The notes: generated by a model not told the origin, from the letters alone. A stretch of 64,000 nt of DNA from Gerris lacustris (GCA_951217055.1 OX578276.1:17963430-18027429); one strand, 5' to 3'. Positions 23,340 through 37,598 are shown, counted from the stretch's first letter. Made by a program: numbers and translations.

Positions 23340-23640
23340 TGCCAAAGCTACCAATTACCAATACCAATTAATTTAATAGGAGGTTCTGTTGGATTTCTAC
23401 CAGACCAAGCTTCTTCAGGTGTCAAACCTTGATGAGATGCTGTTGGACTGCGGTTTCTTATATAGGCTGATGTTAATATTAACTCTGCCCATAAACTTTC
23501 AGGATTTCAGGTAGGTTTTTTGACATTAGGAGTCGTCTAGTTATTTTGACTAAGGTTTGGATGGCGCGTTCGGCCACACCGTTTTGTTGTGGAGAATATT
23601 CGACAGTAAGTTGTAGTTAAATACAAAATTGTGAAAGACA
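23340..23640 (-). pseudogene. Ty1/copia integrase relic
   Basis: The reverse strand translates, with stops and shifts, to YSPQQNGVAERAIQTLVK followed by an MSKNLPE-like helix and, in another frame, AYIRNRSPT and TPEEAWSGR. This is the C-terminal integrase core of copia polyproteins (QNGVAER, YIRNR, P-E-WSG-KP). No LTRs are found nearby. It is a short dead fragment. Confidence 0.75.
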
Positions 23641-24093
23641 ATTTTTAAATTCGTACTTATTTCGATTTTGAAAAATGTTATCAATTTTTTAAGTTCTGTA
23701 GAACCAGTGAAAATTGGAGAAAAAATACTTTCGAGGAAATTTTGTGCTCTTTAATTTTGAATTGAACCATTTTGTCGACAGCAGCTGTTTTAAGTTATAA
23801 GCGAAAACACGAAAAAATCGTGGGTTTTAGCCAATCAAAAATTCCCTACCCTGTTTTAGAGGTCGCAAACTTGGATTGGACATCTCCTAATCGTGCCTGA
23901 GGACACACACAAAAAAAATCGTATCCTGCACAAAAAGCAAGGTGGACCCCCTATTTGAACCTCTCGTGACTGGACTATTTATATGGTTGTTAAGTTATAT
24001 AAATAAGAATTTATAAAAAGATACATTTTGGTTATAATATAGTTAAAATTATAAAAAAGATTAAATGATATAAATAATTGCGTTTGAAATAAA
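23641..24093. other. Non-coding DNA up to the inverted-duplication breakpoint
   Basis: No gene or repeat structure identified. Similarity to the right arm begins at about 24094. Confidence 0.4.
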
Positions 24094-26332
24094 TAGGAGA
24101 ATATAGAAAATGTTAAATATATAAAAGATATCATTTAACGCCTTATTGTTGTAAGCTAGAGCAGTAGTTCTTAACCCCCCGCGACTAGTGTGGAAAGTAA
24201 CATTTTTAATGCGAGTGTGGAGTTTGCACCCGAGCGACGGCGAGGGTAGTAAAACCACACGAGTAAAGTAAAATTCAGTTTTCGCACAAGTTGCGTACCG
24301 TACTTTATCTACGATGGTTGGATTTTAATAATAAATGCAGAAAAAAATATTTAATAAACTTTCTGTTTGCAAGTTCGTATTTCTCTTTTGATCATTTGAT
24401 AAAGATGACATTAATTCATTAGCTATATTTTGAGCCGAATTAATTATTTCGGGAGGAGTATTATTCTCCTCATTTTCGTCATAATGACATAAATCAATAA
24501 TTGTTTTTAAAACAAAAAACTCTATATAAACAGTTACTTTAATTAAACAAACAGCAAATTAGTTTTGTTAAATGTTAACTCGCTGATCGTGCGTTAAGGA
24601 GAAGAATTCTTCTCTTTTACCACATTAGGGCGGAAAAAAAGGAATTATGAAACACGCATGCGCAATGAATACAATTACGTAAAGAATCACTTTCTACGCA
24701 TCTAAACAGAGATACAATGTTTATATTTCGTATCAATCGTAGATAAATAATATTCTTTTCAAATTTCAAAACTTTGACCGGGGGGGGGATTCAAACAATT
24801 GATTGAAATTGGTAAAAAGTTTAGAAATGTTGGCGCTACAAATAAGCATTAAAATTAAAGCGATACCTACAACTTCAAAAAGTTCTAATTCTAAGTGGGC
24901 GTAACTAGTGTTGTAAAAAATTATATTTCGTATCCATCCAGCAGTGTATGGCTTATTAGGGATGAGTTTATAAAAATAATATGTAAATTACCGATTTTTT
25001 AAAAAAATGTCTATTCTATAAAAACCCTATCCAAGTGAAGTCTATTAATTGGAGGCAGTAGAGTGTTCAGTGCCCTACCTGGACTCCAGACCTTGTGATG
25101 GTGTCGATATTATTCATTTAAGTTGTTTGGAAGACAAAAATTTAGCAGCAAAAAGGAAATCCAATAAAAAAGGTTAAACTTGTTGTTAGTTCAGCTTATA
25201 AACAAAAACAGGACTCAATGGTAAAAAAAAGGACGCTTTAGTTCAATTAATAAATAAAATAATTATTCCTTCATTTTATGAAGACATAAAAATGTATAAA
25301 TTATTTTATTTGTGTTTGAATTATAATTATCATAATATTATTATTTTTTTTTTTTTTTTTTAACTTTTTATACCTACCTGATATGTTTTATACTATATCT
25401 ATTTTTTTTAATAAGTAAGAAAAATACAAGTATAGCGTACAATACCTATGCATGATATACTGCTTATGCATTTTAATGTTTATTGCAGCAATGATTGTAT
25501 AATTATTTATCGATTATAATAAATAATATTTATTTAATATTATTAATATTTTTATAATATTATAATATTATAATAAATACTCAAAACTGTTTTTATTTTT
25601 TACTTTCTCATATAAAGAGAAAGTATTGTGATGGCACGAAAATTCGATTTTGATGGATTTTCACGTTTTGAGTCCAAATTTTGGGGGCGCTACCCCCCTA
25701 AAACTCTGAAAAAACGTGAAAAAAAATATTTCTCGAAAACGGTTCCGACGATTTTGATTAAAAAAATCTATAATGTAGCCCATTTAAATACGAATCTAAC
25801 GATATAAGCAGTTTTCCCGGTAAAAATCTAGTTCCTGAGAAATAAGCTTAAAACGCGGACGGAGAGAGCCCGGGTTCGATTCCCCGCCGAGGAGATGTTA
25901 TTTTTATGATACATTTTGATGAAATGTTGAATAATAATGAAATGTACATACGAGAACTAATAAATGGAAAACACTGGGCCAAATAATTATGACCTCGTAT
26001 ATGAGAAAGTTTGTCTGAGTTGTCTCGGATCGATTTTTTAAATGTTTTATTTGTCTCTCGACCTATTTCAATTTGACTGATTTTACTTTTCATTGTCATG
26101 ACATTTTATGATCTCATTTTCTTTTATTCAATCAATATTACTTCATTCAATTTGAATAAATTATAGAAATCAGTAATTATATTTTTCCTATTTCTTTGTT
26201 TATTTCTAATGTGTAACAACTAAAAAGATTGTGTGCCATAGAGTCCAAGTTAATTTGGACATATCTAAATGTCATTATTATATAAAAATGGAAAAGTAAT
26301 ATTATTTTTATGGGCACTCGAATAGTATAGAC

Positions 26333-29300
26333 CAGGGGTTCCCAACCTTTTTCCTTCATCGACCCCTTTAAAAAAAATGATTTTCTTCATCGACCCCCTG
26401 CATTTTTCCATTAATATATAGCATAAAACTTTAGCAAAATTTTAAATATTGCACTTAAAAATCCTAAAAGATAACAATTGTGCTAAGAACTTGGACAAAA
26501 AATTAGAATAAATTGGCTTATATAAGATTTCAGACAACATAGATATAAACTTGATTTCAGATATATAGATACTGTAATTGGACATTTTTTACTTTCTCAT
26601 ATAAAGAGAAAGTATTGTGATGGCGCTAAATTTCGATTTTGATGGATTTACACGTTTTGAGGTCCCCTGAGTCCAAAAAAGACTAGAAGCTAAAAACCAC
26701 GAAAAAATTTTGCGCCGGAAGGTTATAGTCATGTTATAGTTGAACTCAACAACAGGTTATAATAATAGTTTTTATTTACCGTATCAGTTTTAAGTTATGT
26801 TTCTTCTTCTTTAGCAAATTTTCATTGGAGTAATTTACTAATGTGCCAATTATAGTGCCATATTTACTTTTTTATTTCATTACATTAATAAAAATAAATA
26901 TTGTTTTGATCAAAATTGTTTCACTCCCTTTCAAGAAAATAGTGAGAAAGAGAGCTCGTACTTCACCAATTTTTAAGTTCTGCAAAAACACTATAAACGT
27001 TAGTGTGAACTCAGACTCCTCGAAAAAGAAAAGAAAAACTTTCTTTAGCCAGAATTCAGTAATAAATCGTGAATATATATTTCTAAAGAATTTCATTAAT
27101 GTAAAAGAGAACTGTAATTTATGTTAAAAAATCAAAACAATTTTGACTGATGTAAGAATCGGTGGAAAATTAAATAAATTTACAACCATACGAAATTGGC
27201 AGTCTATTTCTCCTTTATTTATTTTTATTTTTTATAACAATAAAGGGAATAATGCAGCTTTTATGAAATTTAAGTGAGCTGTTTTGTTGATTTCAAAGAT
27301 TAATGTGATTATATCAACGTTAATTTTATACTCCGGGTACGGGGTATAACGAGTAGTATTTTTCTTAAAGAAATGTAATAAATTATAAGTCCTATTCCTA
27401 TTGAATATTGAAGCTTATTCAATTCAGCTAAATTAAACTATCACAATACTTTTTTCAAACAAAGACCAGCATCTTTAGTATTCTTTATCATAAGTTTTAG
27501 TCTTAGCCTAGCAGAGTTAAAAATAATTGTTCTATGAAAAATGTAATATTTTCCAGACTGATTCCTGTTATTTTTAGGTACCTGTAAATATTTTTATTAT
27601 CACAAGTTTAGATTGTACAAATTAAAAGAATTAATATTGACTCCACTCTTCATTTCCAATCCAAGTCTTGGAAGATGAACAAGTAGTTCCCTTTTCTTGC
27701 TTCCTACAAATACTTAAATGTTACCTTTATACAGAAAAAAATGATTTACTACATTTTACAATTTATTTATTAATTACTATTATTCAGATAAATACTAAAA
27801 AAGTAACGCATAACATAATGTTCAGTAAACCCATATAACGTTCACGAGTTATAAGTTATAACCAGAGACCTTCAAATGCCTTTTTGCCATGGCGCCATAC
27901 TAAAATGCCACATTTTGCCTATTTTTCGGTAAAAAGCCACATTTTGCCGTTTTCCGGTAAAATGCCACACTTTGTGCCACATTTTGCCTTATTTGGGCTA
28001 AGTTCTGAGAAAAAAAAATAGAAATATTCTAATATTCTAAGGGGTTCTGCTACAACCCATAAAAACAGGTAAGATACGCCTTGCAGGGCAGAATTCCAAG
28101 GTGCTGAGGATTCCCCAAGTGACGTGGATTCCTATCTTAGGGTAGTGACACACTTCGTCTCGGGTAGAAGTTCTAAGGTTAAAAAGAATCAAGTTTAAAG
28201 CCGCGTGTAGCAAATAATCTGGGGAAAGACGCAGGTAGTGTTGTCGTGTTCAATACCAATTACCCTTAAAAGGCATAAGTAGCATACTTAGAGGATAACC
28301 ATTTGCACATTCATAGTAATATTGAATGGTTTAGGGATTAACTCCTCCTTTAGAAACATAGTGTTATATTTTGGGTTTTTTGCTAACGGTGCCTCTTCCA
28401 GTCTCAGGTGTACCTGAGTCAGATACTTGACCAATATCATTCCACCTCTCTGGTTGTTGACAGTTATTGTATTCTTTTAGTCTTCGAACTTTCCCAGTGA
28501 TTTTAAACTTTGTTTGTGTATTACATTTTTTGACCATGCCAAAGAATAGAAGTAACCGAACTGCCCTGCTCTGACAGCGCTGCATACATACTGACAGCGG
28601 GGGTGTGTTTAACTTATAACCTAAGAGTTATAACTTATAACCTTCTCTTGTTGTTGAGGTTTAATTGTAACCTATTATCTAGGATTGTAACCTCCCGGCG
28701 CAAAACTTTTTCGTGGTATTTAGCTTCTAGTCAAAAAAGTGGTTTTTAAAAAATGTCTGTCTGTCTGTCGTCTGTGCAGACGCCTGGAGCCTAAACTACT
28801 GAGCCGATTATGACGAAATTTGGCATACATGTTCACAAAAATCATACCCCGAGGTTAAATCGAGAAATGAATTTTAGCTCCAAATTTGTGGGCGCTACCC
28901 CCCAAAAACTCTGAAAAAACGTGAAAAAAAAAATTTCTCTAAAACGGTTCCAACGATTTTGATTAAAAAATTTTAAAATGTAGTCCATTTGAATACGAAT
29001 CCAACGATATAAGCCGTTTTCCCGGAAAAATCTAGTTCCTGAGAAAAAAGCTTAAAACGCGGACCGAGAGAGCCCGGGTTCGATTCCCCGCCCAGGAAAA
29101 GTTATTTTTATGATAAATTTTGATGAAATGTTTAATAATATTTAAATGTACATTTGAAAACTAATAAATGGAAACACTGGGCTAAGCAATTATAAACTCG
29201 TATATGAGAAAGTTTGTCTGAGTTGTCTCGGACCGATTTTTTTTTTTAACATTTGGCCTGAAATTACCTATCATTGTAAAGTCACTATAGCTGACATAAC

Positions 29301-29936
29301 ATATCTCTTTTAAGTGTTCAGTGTACAGTGCACATTTGTAACAGTTCGCTGAAAGAAATTCTTCTGTAATTTCTCTTAATCTGAATTTATAATATCGAAC
29401 ATAGGTATACATTATCGAACATGGGTTTATACATCAAAATGCTGTTTCTACAAAAAGTGGATTCATCAAACTGCACAAAAAATTTACTAATTTTCTTTTA
29501 ATAAATTTAGGATTTTTCAGTATCTTCTGACATTTCATTCATACGACGTTGAGTGGAGTAATTACAGAGCGGAATACTTTTTAAAACTGGTCCAGGGTTC
29601 ATTTTCATAACTGTTTTTATTACCTTTTTTTATTGCTGGTGGGCGATATTAATTTTTCACCAGTGGGGTGTGGATGTCCGGCTTTTGCAATTAACAAAGA
29701 AATATTGTAAGAGGCTTCTAATCCACCATTATTTACTGAAGTTGACGGCTTAAGAAATTATTTAATTTTAGTCGTAGAACGATACGAAAATTGTTCTTTT
29801 AGATTCTTGAAATAATCAATTTTCAAACTTTTAAATTTATCAAAGACCCCCAGTAGATCCCTGGAATACTATTGACCCCTTTTAAATTTCCATAGACCCC
29901 CAAGGGGTGCCACCTGGACCCCGTTGGGAACCCCTG
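26333..29936. mobile_element. hAT-type element of 3.6 kb, non-autonomous
   Basis: It starts CAGGGGTTCCCAACC and ends GTTGGGAACCCCTG, with the 8-bp duplication GTATAGAC at 26325-26332 and 29937-29944. TCGACCCC/CATAGACCCC blocks cluster near both ends. The interior contains two copies of the dispersed GAGAAAG repeat and no transposase ORF. In the right arm only its 3' end (from about 60320) and fragments remain. Confidence 0.85.
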
Positions 29937-30900
29937 GTATAGACTAAGAACCTAAGTCAATTGATTTTCAGTATTACTATATTTAAGTCTTTATTTATTT
30001 AAGAAGAATTATGTAAAACAAAAGAACATTTAAAAATAAGTTACTTGTCTAAATGCGATAGCCTTGTCACTAACAGGCCATATTTATTTCAACACTGAAT
30101 TTACTAACTAAAGACAAAGACTAAATGGAATTGTGCCTGATCTCATTTTATTTGACATGTTATATAGTTTATGTATGATGTTGATTTTTGTACTTTTAAT
30201 TTTAGTAAATAAATTACGTATGTTAATTTATAAAAAATGTCTTACCAAATTATTTTAAACCCTTGTGTACTAATATGCAATTTTCTTATTTTTTTTTTTT
30301 ATGGAAAATCGTCACAAGTACTGATTTTAATTGAAAAATTGCCTAAAAATTAAGCACTGAGCTTAATATGTAAAAATTAGTAGTGTGGCTAGGTTTTCTG
30401 AATTATAGAGAAGAAGTTAATATACTATTAAGCAAATCCAACTACCATAGGGTCAATTCGACATAAAAAAAAATAGTCACTTTTTCTTTTGCTTCTCCTG
30501 TAAAATTTGAAAACACGGTTTTGTGACGGTCTTCTTCCAAGCCGTCGATGTATGTATCATTTTTTATTTTAAAATATAATAATCTATCTAATTTTTTTTT
30601 TTACACATACCAAAATACTTCGTATTTTATTTTTAATTATACGTATTTATCTTCTGTGTCCGTTCCACGAAAAAGAACTGTACCTCTAAATTGTTTGCCC
30701 CGATGTAACATGGAAACCGGAATCGACGGCATCAAAACTAACGACTTACTCCTATAATAATACCCACCCAATTGTAATTCGACATCTGCCACAGCCTACA
30801 ACTTTGGAGTTTTTCCTTATCTCAAGCAAGCACAGCATTAGAACTTTCAACTTATCTGGACTTCCTTAAAACCTAGGAACCAAAAGAGGTGTTTGAACTT
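29937..30900. other. 3' flank of H2A, non-coding
   Basis: Unique AT-rich DNA repeated near-identically at 59350-60310 in inverse. No gene is supported; the 69-codon ORF lacks any recognisable feature. Confidence 0.5.
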
Positions 30901-30907
30901 GAATGGT

Positions 30908-30923
30908 GGTCCTGAAAAGGACC
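30908..30923 (-). promoter_or_regulatory. Histone 3' stem-loop of H2A copy 1
   Basis: Minus-strand GGTCCTTTTCAGGACC, 30 nt after the H2A stop. It fits the metazoan replication-dependent consensus GGYYYUHHUHARRRCC, with ACGGTCC and ACCACC flanks as in the other histone genes here. It directs SLBP/U7-dependent cleavage without a poly(A) tail. Confidence 0.95.
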
Positions 30924-30953
30924 GTTTGATCGTGATTCCTGGATGCAGGTTTT

Positions 30954-31564
<611 letters not shown>

Positions 31565-31936
31565 ATGCCTCCTAAAGCCAGCGGTAAAGCCATCAAGAAA
31601 GCCGGCAAGGCTCAGAAGAACATCGTCAAGAGCGACAAGAAGAAGAAGCGTAAGAGGAAGGAGAGCTATGCCATCTACATCTACAAGGTACTGAAGCAAG
31701 TTCACCCCGACACCGGTGTCTCCTCTAAGGCCATGAGCATCATGAACAGTTTCGTTAACGATTTATTCGAGCGCATTGCCGCCGAAGCATCTCGCCTCTC
31801 TCACTACAACAAGCGGTCGACCATCACCAGCCGGGAAATTCAAACGGCCGTGAGGCTGCTTCTCCCTGGAGAGTTGGCCAAGCACGCTGTCAGTGAAGGC
31901 ACCAAGGCTGTTACCAAGTACACTAGTTCTAAGTAA
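31565..31936 (+). CDS. H2B: Histone H2B (copy 1)
   Basis: A core histone of 123 residues with no intron. It opens MPPKASGKA, has the basic [27 protein letters not shown] block, and continues with [41 protein letters not shown] and the terminal TKYTSSK, all standard for animal H2B. The ATG at 31565 is preferred over the upstream in-frame start, because MPPK is the universal start. The same 123 residues are encoded by copy 2 at 52539-52910. A canonical stem-loop lies 25 nt after the stop, so expression is expected in S phase. Confidence 0.97.
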   Translation: MPPKASGKAIKKAGKAQKNIVKSDKKKKRKRKESYAIYIYKVLKQVHPDTGVSSKAMSIMNSFVNDLFERIAAEASRLSHYNKRSTITSREIQTAVRLLLPGELAKHAVSEGTKAVTKYTSSK

Positions 31937-31961
31937 ACAGTGCCGGAGGGTTTATCAAAAC

Positions 31962-31977
31962 GGTCCTTTTCAGGACC
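31962..31977 (+). promoter_or_regulatory. Histone 3' stem-loop of H2B copy 1
   Basis: GGTCCTTTTCAGGACC with AAAAC before and ACC after, 25 nt past the H2B stop. Confidence 0.95.
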
Positions 31978-32717
31978 ACCAAATTTATGATGTCATTCAC
32001 TCTTAATTCTGATTAAATATTTAACACCTAAAACGCGACGTCCCTGGCCTCAAAGCGTACGTGATGTAACTTCAATAGGTGACTCTTAATGATATAGCGC
32101 AATATACAATTGTTTTGCCAGACTAGTGGGGGTGTAATGTTCATGGTATGAACTCCCGTTTGGGTAAGCAGTAAGTTTCTTATGAACATGTGTCTGAAAA
32201 TCGCGCGTTTACGAGATCTAGGTATCTAACCACCTACAATTTAATGCATTGCGACATCAAACCTCGAAACGATATTAAACGTTATTCGTGTCGCTTGAAA
32301 ACAATTATTCGTAAATTATGTTGAAGGCTTCAGGGCAGGAGAAGAATTGGGATCGAAAAAGATATATCGACATCTATGTCCCAACCCTATTCGACATCTC
32401 CACTCAGACGTCTCTATAGCTGTCTCACTCTTTCAAAAACACGCGACACAAAAACACATTACCCTCGGCATAAGGGTTTCGATAAGTATCTACAAAGAGA
32501 TGTTAAATTGGAATTTCAAGGAAAGATATGATGAGGAATCGAGAGCTAAGAGAAAAAACTGAATTCAGTCAAAGATGTGGTTGTAGCAGCACAACATTTC
32601 ATTCATTGACATTGAAGATTAACGATGCATCTCCAAACTCTCCACAGCTTATAATAATAAGTAGATTCATATCATGACTGAAAAACGTAATTTTCTGTGC
32701 GTAAAAAGTTCAATATA
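31978..32717. other. 3' flank of H2B copy 1, non-coding
   Basis: Moderately GC-rich and near-identical (inverted) to 51759-52497. No gene is supported; a 71-codon frame is conserved only because the whole arm is duplicated. Confidence 0.5.
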
Positions 32718-33561
32718 CAGTAAAACCTGCTAAAGTGACCACCCGTGTATATTGACCACCTGGTCAATGTGACCACTTTTTCATGGTCCCTTCAGAAATT
32801 CCATACTTTCTGTACATTTTCTTCTGCTTATTGTGACCATCTGCCTATTTTGACCAGTGACCACCTTCTTCTGGTCCCTTGAAGGAAATTTATTTCGGTT
32901 AAAGTGACCAAAGTAAAAAAACGATAAGAAAAAAAAAAAAATAATAATATTTTAGAGTACCTATAATAATGTTAAAACATTGGTTTTAATTGAATTTCTT
33001 AGAACTCATATACTAGTTGTTGCAGTATGAATAAAACCCACTTCACTTTCTTCCTGTTTTATAAGAACTATTTAGAAGGATTTTAATTCAAAGAAATTAG
33101 TAAAATGAAATAATTCTTGTTGGTTCTTAGAGTTGACTATAAATAGTAGAACATTTCTCTGTATTTTTTTTTTTTTTTTTTTTCACTTCATGCTCATTTC
33201 TTTGGAATAGCTTCTTTTTGTCTGTTAGCTGATTTTATTTCATGTTCAGTTGTTAGTTTGATTTAAAAGAAGAAAGGTGTAACTATTATTAATGTTATTA
33301 CGTGCATTGTGTATTTTGAGCTGAAATTATCTCGAAAAAATTTTAGATTTTACAATTGCATGTAAGTACATTCAATACATGTTACTACACATGTTTTTTT
33401 TATCTTTTTATAAAAAAAAGTCTCATCTCGTTTTGGCCTAAATTGCAAAAAATTAGCTAATCATACTTCAGAAAGGTTTTATTTTTTACTCTAATTAAGA
33501 TTTTTTTTACTCTTTTCTATAAACTTATGTGTGTAACATTACAGAAAAACCAAGAACGAGC
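32718..33561. mobile_element. pogo-like MITE, truncated by the duplication breakpoint
   Basis: It starts CAGTAAAACCTGCTAAAGTG after a TA, as in pogo/Tigger-type elements. The distal end is lost at the inner inverted-duplication break. The complete copy is at 50817-51757. Confidence 0.75.
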
Positions 33562-33606
33562 GCCAAAAAGATAGAGAGTTGGTGGTCGTGAGGGAATTAA
33601 CAGTGA

Positions 33607-33648
33607 ACCAAAAAACCTGCTGCCACCAAGAAACCTGCTAAGAAGTAG
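33607..33648 (+). pseudogene. Histone H1 C-terminal remnant
   Basis: Fourteen codons encode the H1 tail [13 protein letters not shown] and a TAG stop, followed by the H1-type 3' flank and stem-loop. The 33607-33786 segment is the inverse of the 3' region of the real H1 (37589-37670 plus 34826-34917), so it is one arm of a local inverted duplication. Confidence 0.85.
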
Positions 33649-33671
33649 ACTTATTATATATTAGTACAAAC

Positions 33672-33687
33672 GGTCCTTTTCAGGACC
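33672..33687 (+). promoter_or_regulatory. Orphan histone stem-loop behind the H1 remnant
   Basis: A perfect GGTCCTTTTCAGGACC retained after only 14 H1 codons. Confidence 0.9.
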
Positions 33688-33786
33688 ACCAAACCTTGTT
33701 CTAGTTGACTTCAATCTCCTGTCAACTGCAATAATACAAGAAACCTTGTGGAGAAGGGCTAAAACGTAGACTTAAAGGATAAACCA

Positions 33787-34825
33787 CGTAGTCGACTTAA
33801 TAATTCTAGTATCAAAAACATCTAATATTGAGGTAACTTTCAACATCTTCTAATGATCAAAATAATTATAAATTTCAGAACATCTACATATTAATAATTA
33901 TTTGGACAATTTTATTAATGTGATTTTTTTTTTTTTTAAATTGAGCCAGAAAGTACACTTTAATTTGTGAATATTTAAAATGGAAAAAAAAAAAAAAAAT
34001 AATAATACTTACAGAACCGCAACAAGTTACCATTCAAACTGCATAGAGAATTCAAGAAAATATTCTAAAATAGGAGAAAAAAAAAAAAATTTTGTTAATA
34101 TTAAAAATTAAGGAAATGGTTCTTGCATATTATGACACTGAACACATACCATTTTTATGACTAGAGAGGCTAAAGATAAAAAGAAACAACAATATTGTCA
34201 CCACAATGTTCTTTTATAATTAAAAGACGCGTTTCGACTTACAATGTCATCTTCAGTATGCGCGTTAACTTAGTAAGAGTGAATGCTGTACTAAGCTAAC
34301 TATTTTACAAATTTTATGGTAAACTAACAGCGCAAGGGGGGTTAGGCTAGGGTTGTGTGGATAGAGGGATTAAGGAAGGAAAAAGGGTAAGGGGTATGGA
34401 GTTGAGATACAAGTTGGAACCCAATAAAGGTATAATTCAGGTAAACATTTCGTTTTTCAACATCTTAAAGCTAAACAATGAATCCTTATATTAGTACAGT
34501 AAAAATTAAGCTCCAACCCAAACATTCAAAAAAAAAAGTTCTACCTCATGCCAAATTGTTCTATACCCTCCTAGCAGTAAGTGGTAAAAAGTTGCACCAC
34601 TTTCAGCGTCGTTTATAGTTTAACAACATAATTTACGGGTTGTATGGCAAAAACTAAAAATAAATTTAAAAAATTTCACATTTTCTCGTATGACACAGGT
34701 ATTTGCTCAGGTATTTCTTGAGGAATTTTAGTTATAGTTATATAGTACAGTAAAATTAGATCAAAAACTGTCCAAACCCAAACATCCAAAAAAAAAAGTT
34801 CTACCTCAAGAAATACCTGTGTCCT
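33787..34825. other. Spacer of the local H1 inverted duplication
   Basis: AT-rich DNA without a gene. Two direct copies of an AACCCAAACAT(C/T)CAAAAAA unit followed by GTTCTACCTCA lie at about 34516 and 34774. A hammerhead-like motif sits at 34226-34256. Confidence 0.45.
34226..34256 (-). ncRNA. Hammerhead-like motif, third occurrence (candidate)
   Basis: The minus strand reads CTGAAGATGAC, loop, GTCGAAACGCGTC. The CUGAAGA...GAAAC arrangement and short GAC/GTC stem repeat the layout at 14607. Confidence 0.3.
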
Positions 34826-34917
34826 TTAAGGTTTATCCTTTAAGTCTACGTTTTAGCCCTTCTCCACAAGGTTTCTTGTATTATTGCAGTTGAGAGGAGA
34901 TTGAAGTCAACTAGAAC

Positions 34918-37580
34918 CAGTGGCGATCCTGGCTCAAAAGTTCAGGGGGGGCTAAAGCCCCCCATGTTTTGCGGGTGTAGTATACATTTTAATATACCAG
35001 GAAGGACTCATTTGTATGTTATATGTTGTTGCAGTCCTTCCCAGAGGCAATTCTAGGCAATTTTTTCGTGAGGCTAAACAATTAAATTCATTCAAGAATG
35101 TTATACTTGCCATTGAACTGGGACTGGGAAGTTCTATTGTAAGTATAGTTGGGGCTTATCTAAAGTCTCCTATGATACTTACCATATCATCACAGAAGAA
35201 AGTATTGGTCTTTAAATAATAATCATTTTAACATGAGGATAACAAAAGGATTGGTTTAAAAACTGTAAAGGTTAATTAAAAACTTATAAATTGTCAGAAA
35301 CCATATAATATTTATAGATAACAAAAATGTTAAAATTAACATGGACGTCGACAGCAGTGCATTATTGGAAGGAAAATATATAAAATATGACCTCTCAAAA
35401 CAGCGTTTTTATGCTTCTTTGAGGTGAAATTTGATTTTAATTCTTTTTCATAAAATAAATTAAACTACTTTAGTTGGCACAAAAGTATGCACAAGTACTT
35501 TAATTTTTAAATTAAATCAAATTATAATTATTATTAACAATGGGAAATAGACAGAGAAAAATAGACCCCTGCACCGGGACTCGAACCATATATATTATAT
35601 ATATAATATATTTCCGTTACAGTGCTCTGACCAACGAAAACATTTTAATACAATCTTAAAAATAGTAATTGTAAAATAATAAAAGTTGTGCACCTAATCA
35701 TGGCAGATTAAATAGATCAGGTAATAGCAATTATGCAATATTACTTCACATCTATAATAAACTGTGTCATTTTTTCAATAGTTGTGAAAAACATGTTTTC
35801 TTAGGGTGGTCATAATATAAAGTTTAGTCCAAAATGGGACATTGAATTTTGGGAAGGTGGTCGAGCTATTGTAGCCCCCCGACGAAAGTGGGGGCCCTAG
35901 CAAAAATTTGATAAAGAAAAGATTAGGTTAGATTAGGTTTTCGGACATTATTGGTAAAACTTCAACTGCACTACTTGGCCCACCTATTTCGTACTGTCCG
36001 ATTTACTTAATTTTTTTTTTACAGAATTTGTCTTTTTTACAGTATCTCTGAGCAAAAACGATTCCGGTTGTAGCATCTCGATAAAATCAGAATTATATTT
36101 TATTTATTTATTTTTATTTTTTTTATATTCGCAAAGTGTCACGTTTAAGGGGGCAATGATAGAAGGTCAAAAAAATGTAAACTTAACCTAATTTTCGTGC
36201 ACAAAATTGTCAATTTTTGAAAATTGGGGATGCACTCCCAGAATTTTCATTGCCCCCACAATAAGGTATAAAAATGAATTATTTCAAAATTTTAGGACCA
36301 GCCGTTATAGTTGGGGGGGGGGGGGGATTTTGTTTGGGTATATTATGATTTATTTAACCAATAAGGAATGCAAAATTTAAAAAAGAAAATATATATTTGT
36401 AACTTACGATTCAGCATCTTTCATTTGATACCTACTCGAAACTTTAAAAAAATATAAATTTTTGAGTTTACCACATTTTTGCGACTTGAACAATGCTCAT
36501 ATTTAATTTTTAACTTCTTCCCGTGAAAATATAAACTTAAAACTACAAAATCATCATTAAATTATTTTATCTACTTGCGGCAGCAAAATGAGGCAGTATT
36601 GAACTGATTTCGGGCAGAGAAATGTGATTTTACTGCCTAGGCGGTAAAATGAGGAAACATTAAAGATGGCTAGGCAGCAACATTTTTACTTTTATAATGT
36701 TGGCAATGACAGTTAATACTATTATCTCAATCTTATAAAATTATATATATTATAGTTTAATAAGTAATATTTAATAAATAACCGTTTTTATAATAAAATA
36801 ATTTGTTTATATTTGTTAATTCTGTTAAATAAGTTCAATGAATAGTAGATCTTTAATTAAAAAAAATACGGTCACTGGCCACACTGCAGCTTCATGAAAA
36901 CATCCAACATCCATTATATTGTTGAAGTCATTCTAGATTAGACTAGCTACTTTTCTTGATTTATCCTAGTTACTTCTTTTCTTTAAGCAGAAGCAGAAGA
37001 ATATATCTTTAATACTTTTGTTAATTTGTTAGTAAAAATATAAATAAATATTTTATGTTCCGTGCATTATTCATTCAGAAGTTATGTATGCTATGAACGT
37101 GTGTTTTGTATTTTGTTGTTATAGCATCACTTTGTTATTCACAATTTTTATTATTCCCAAGCTTCATATTTGATTTCTTTATCAACATTAATTATAGTTA
37201 ATACTTATGTTATCTTATTAATATGACACATAGTAATTAGCTATGTTATATTAATAAAGATAGTATTTTAGCAGTTTAATTTTTCTGCCGCCCGTAGATA
37301 AAATATTGTATGCAACAGCAACAAGGCAGCAAAGGAAACATTTCTGCCTCGTTTATTCATAGCCTGTCCTTCGGCTCGGAGGCTAATCAGTACTTCAGTC
37401 GGATACTACTTCGGAGGCTAAAAATAATAATAATAAAAAATAAAAAATTTCTTCAAAAAAATTTAAAGGTGGGCTAATTTTCTTTCGGGGCCTCGGGGGG
37501 TCTAATTTTCTTCCAGGGGGGGCTAATTTTCTCCCAGGGGGGGCTATAGCCCCCCCTGCCCCCCCCTAGGATCGCCACTG
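34918..37580. mobile_element. hAT-type element of 2.7 kb inserted in the H1 3' flank
   Basis: It starts CAGTGGCGATCCT and ends AGGATCGCCACTG, with the 8-bp duplication ACTAGAAC at 34910-34917 and 37581-37588. G-rich and C-rich blocks (GGGGGGGCTA, TAGCCCCCC) lie just inside both ends. No complete transposase is seen; a 67-codon ORF at 35016-35219 is unrecognised. A tRNA-like segment lies inside. Confidence 0.88.
35557..35640 (-). other. tRNA-like relic or SINE head inside the hAT element
   Basis: The minus strand reads GTTGGTCAGAGCACTGTAAC (box A and D-arm style), then an AT-rich insert where the anticodon arm should be, then GGTTCGAGTCCCGGTGCAGG (box B and T-arm style). No anticodon stem can be formed, so it is not a working tRNA. 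Confidence 0.5.
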
Positions 37581-37598
37581 ACTAGAACAAGGTTTGGT

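Noticed and set aside
35557..35640. Functional tRNA gene on the minus strand
   Set aside because: D-arm and T-arm look right, but the anticodon arm is replaced by an AT repeat.
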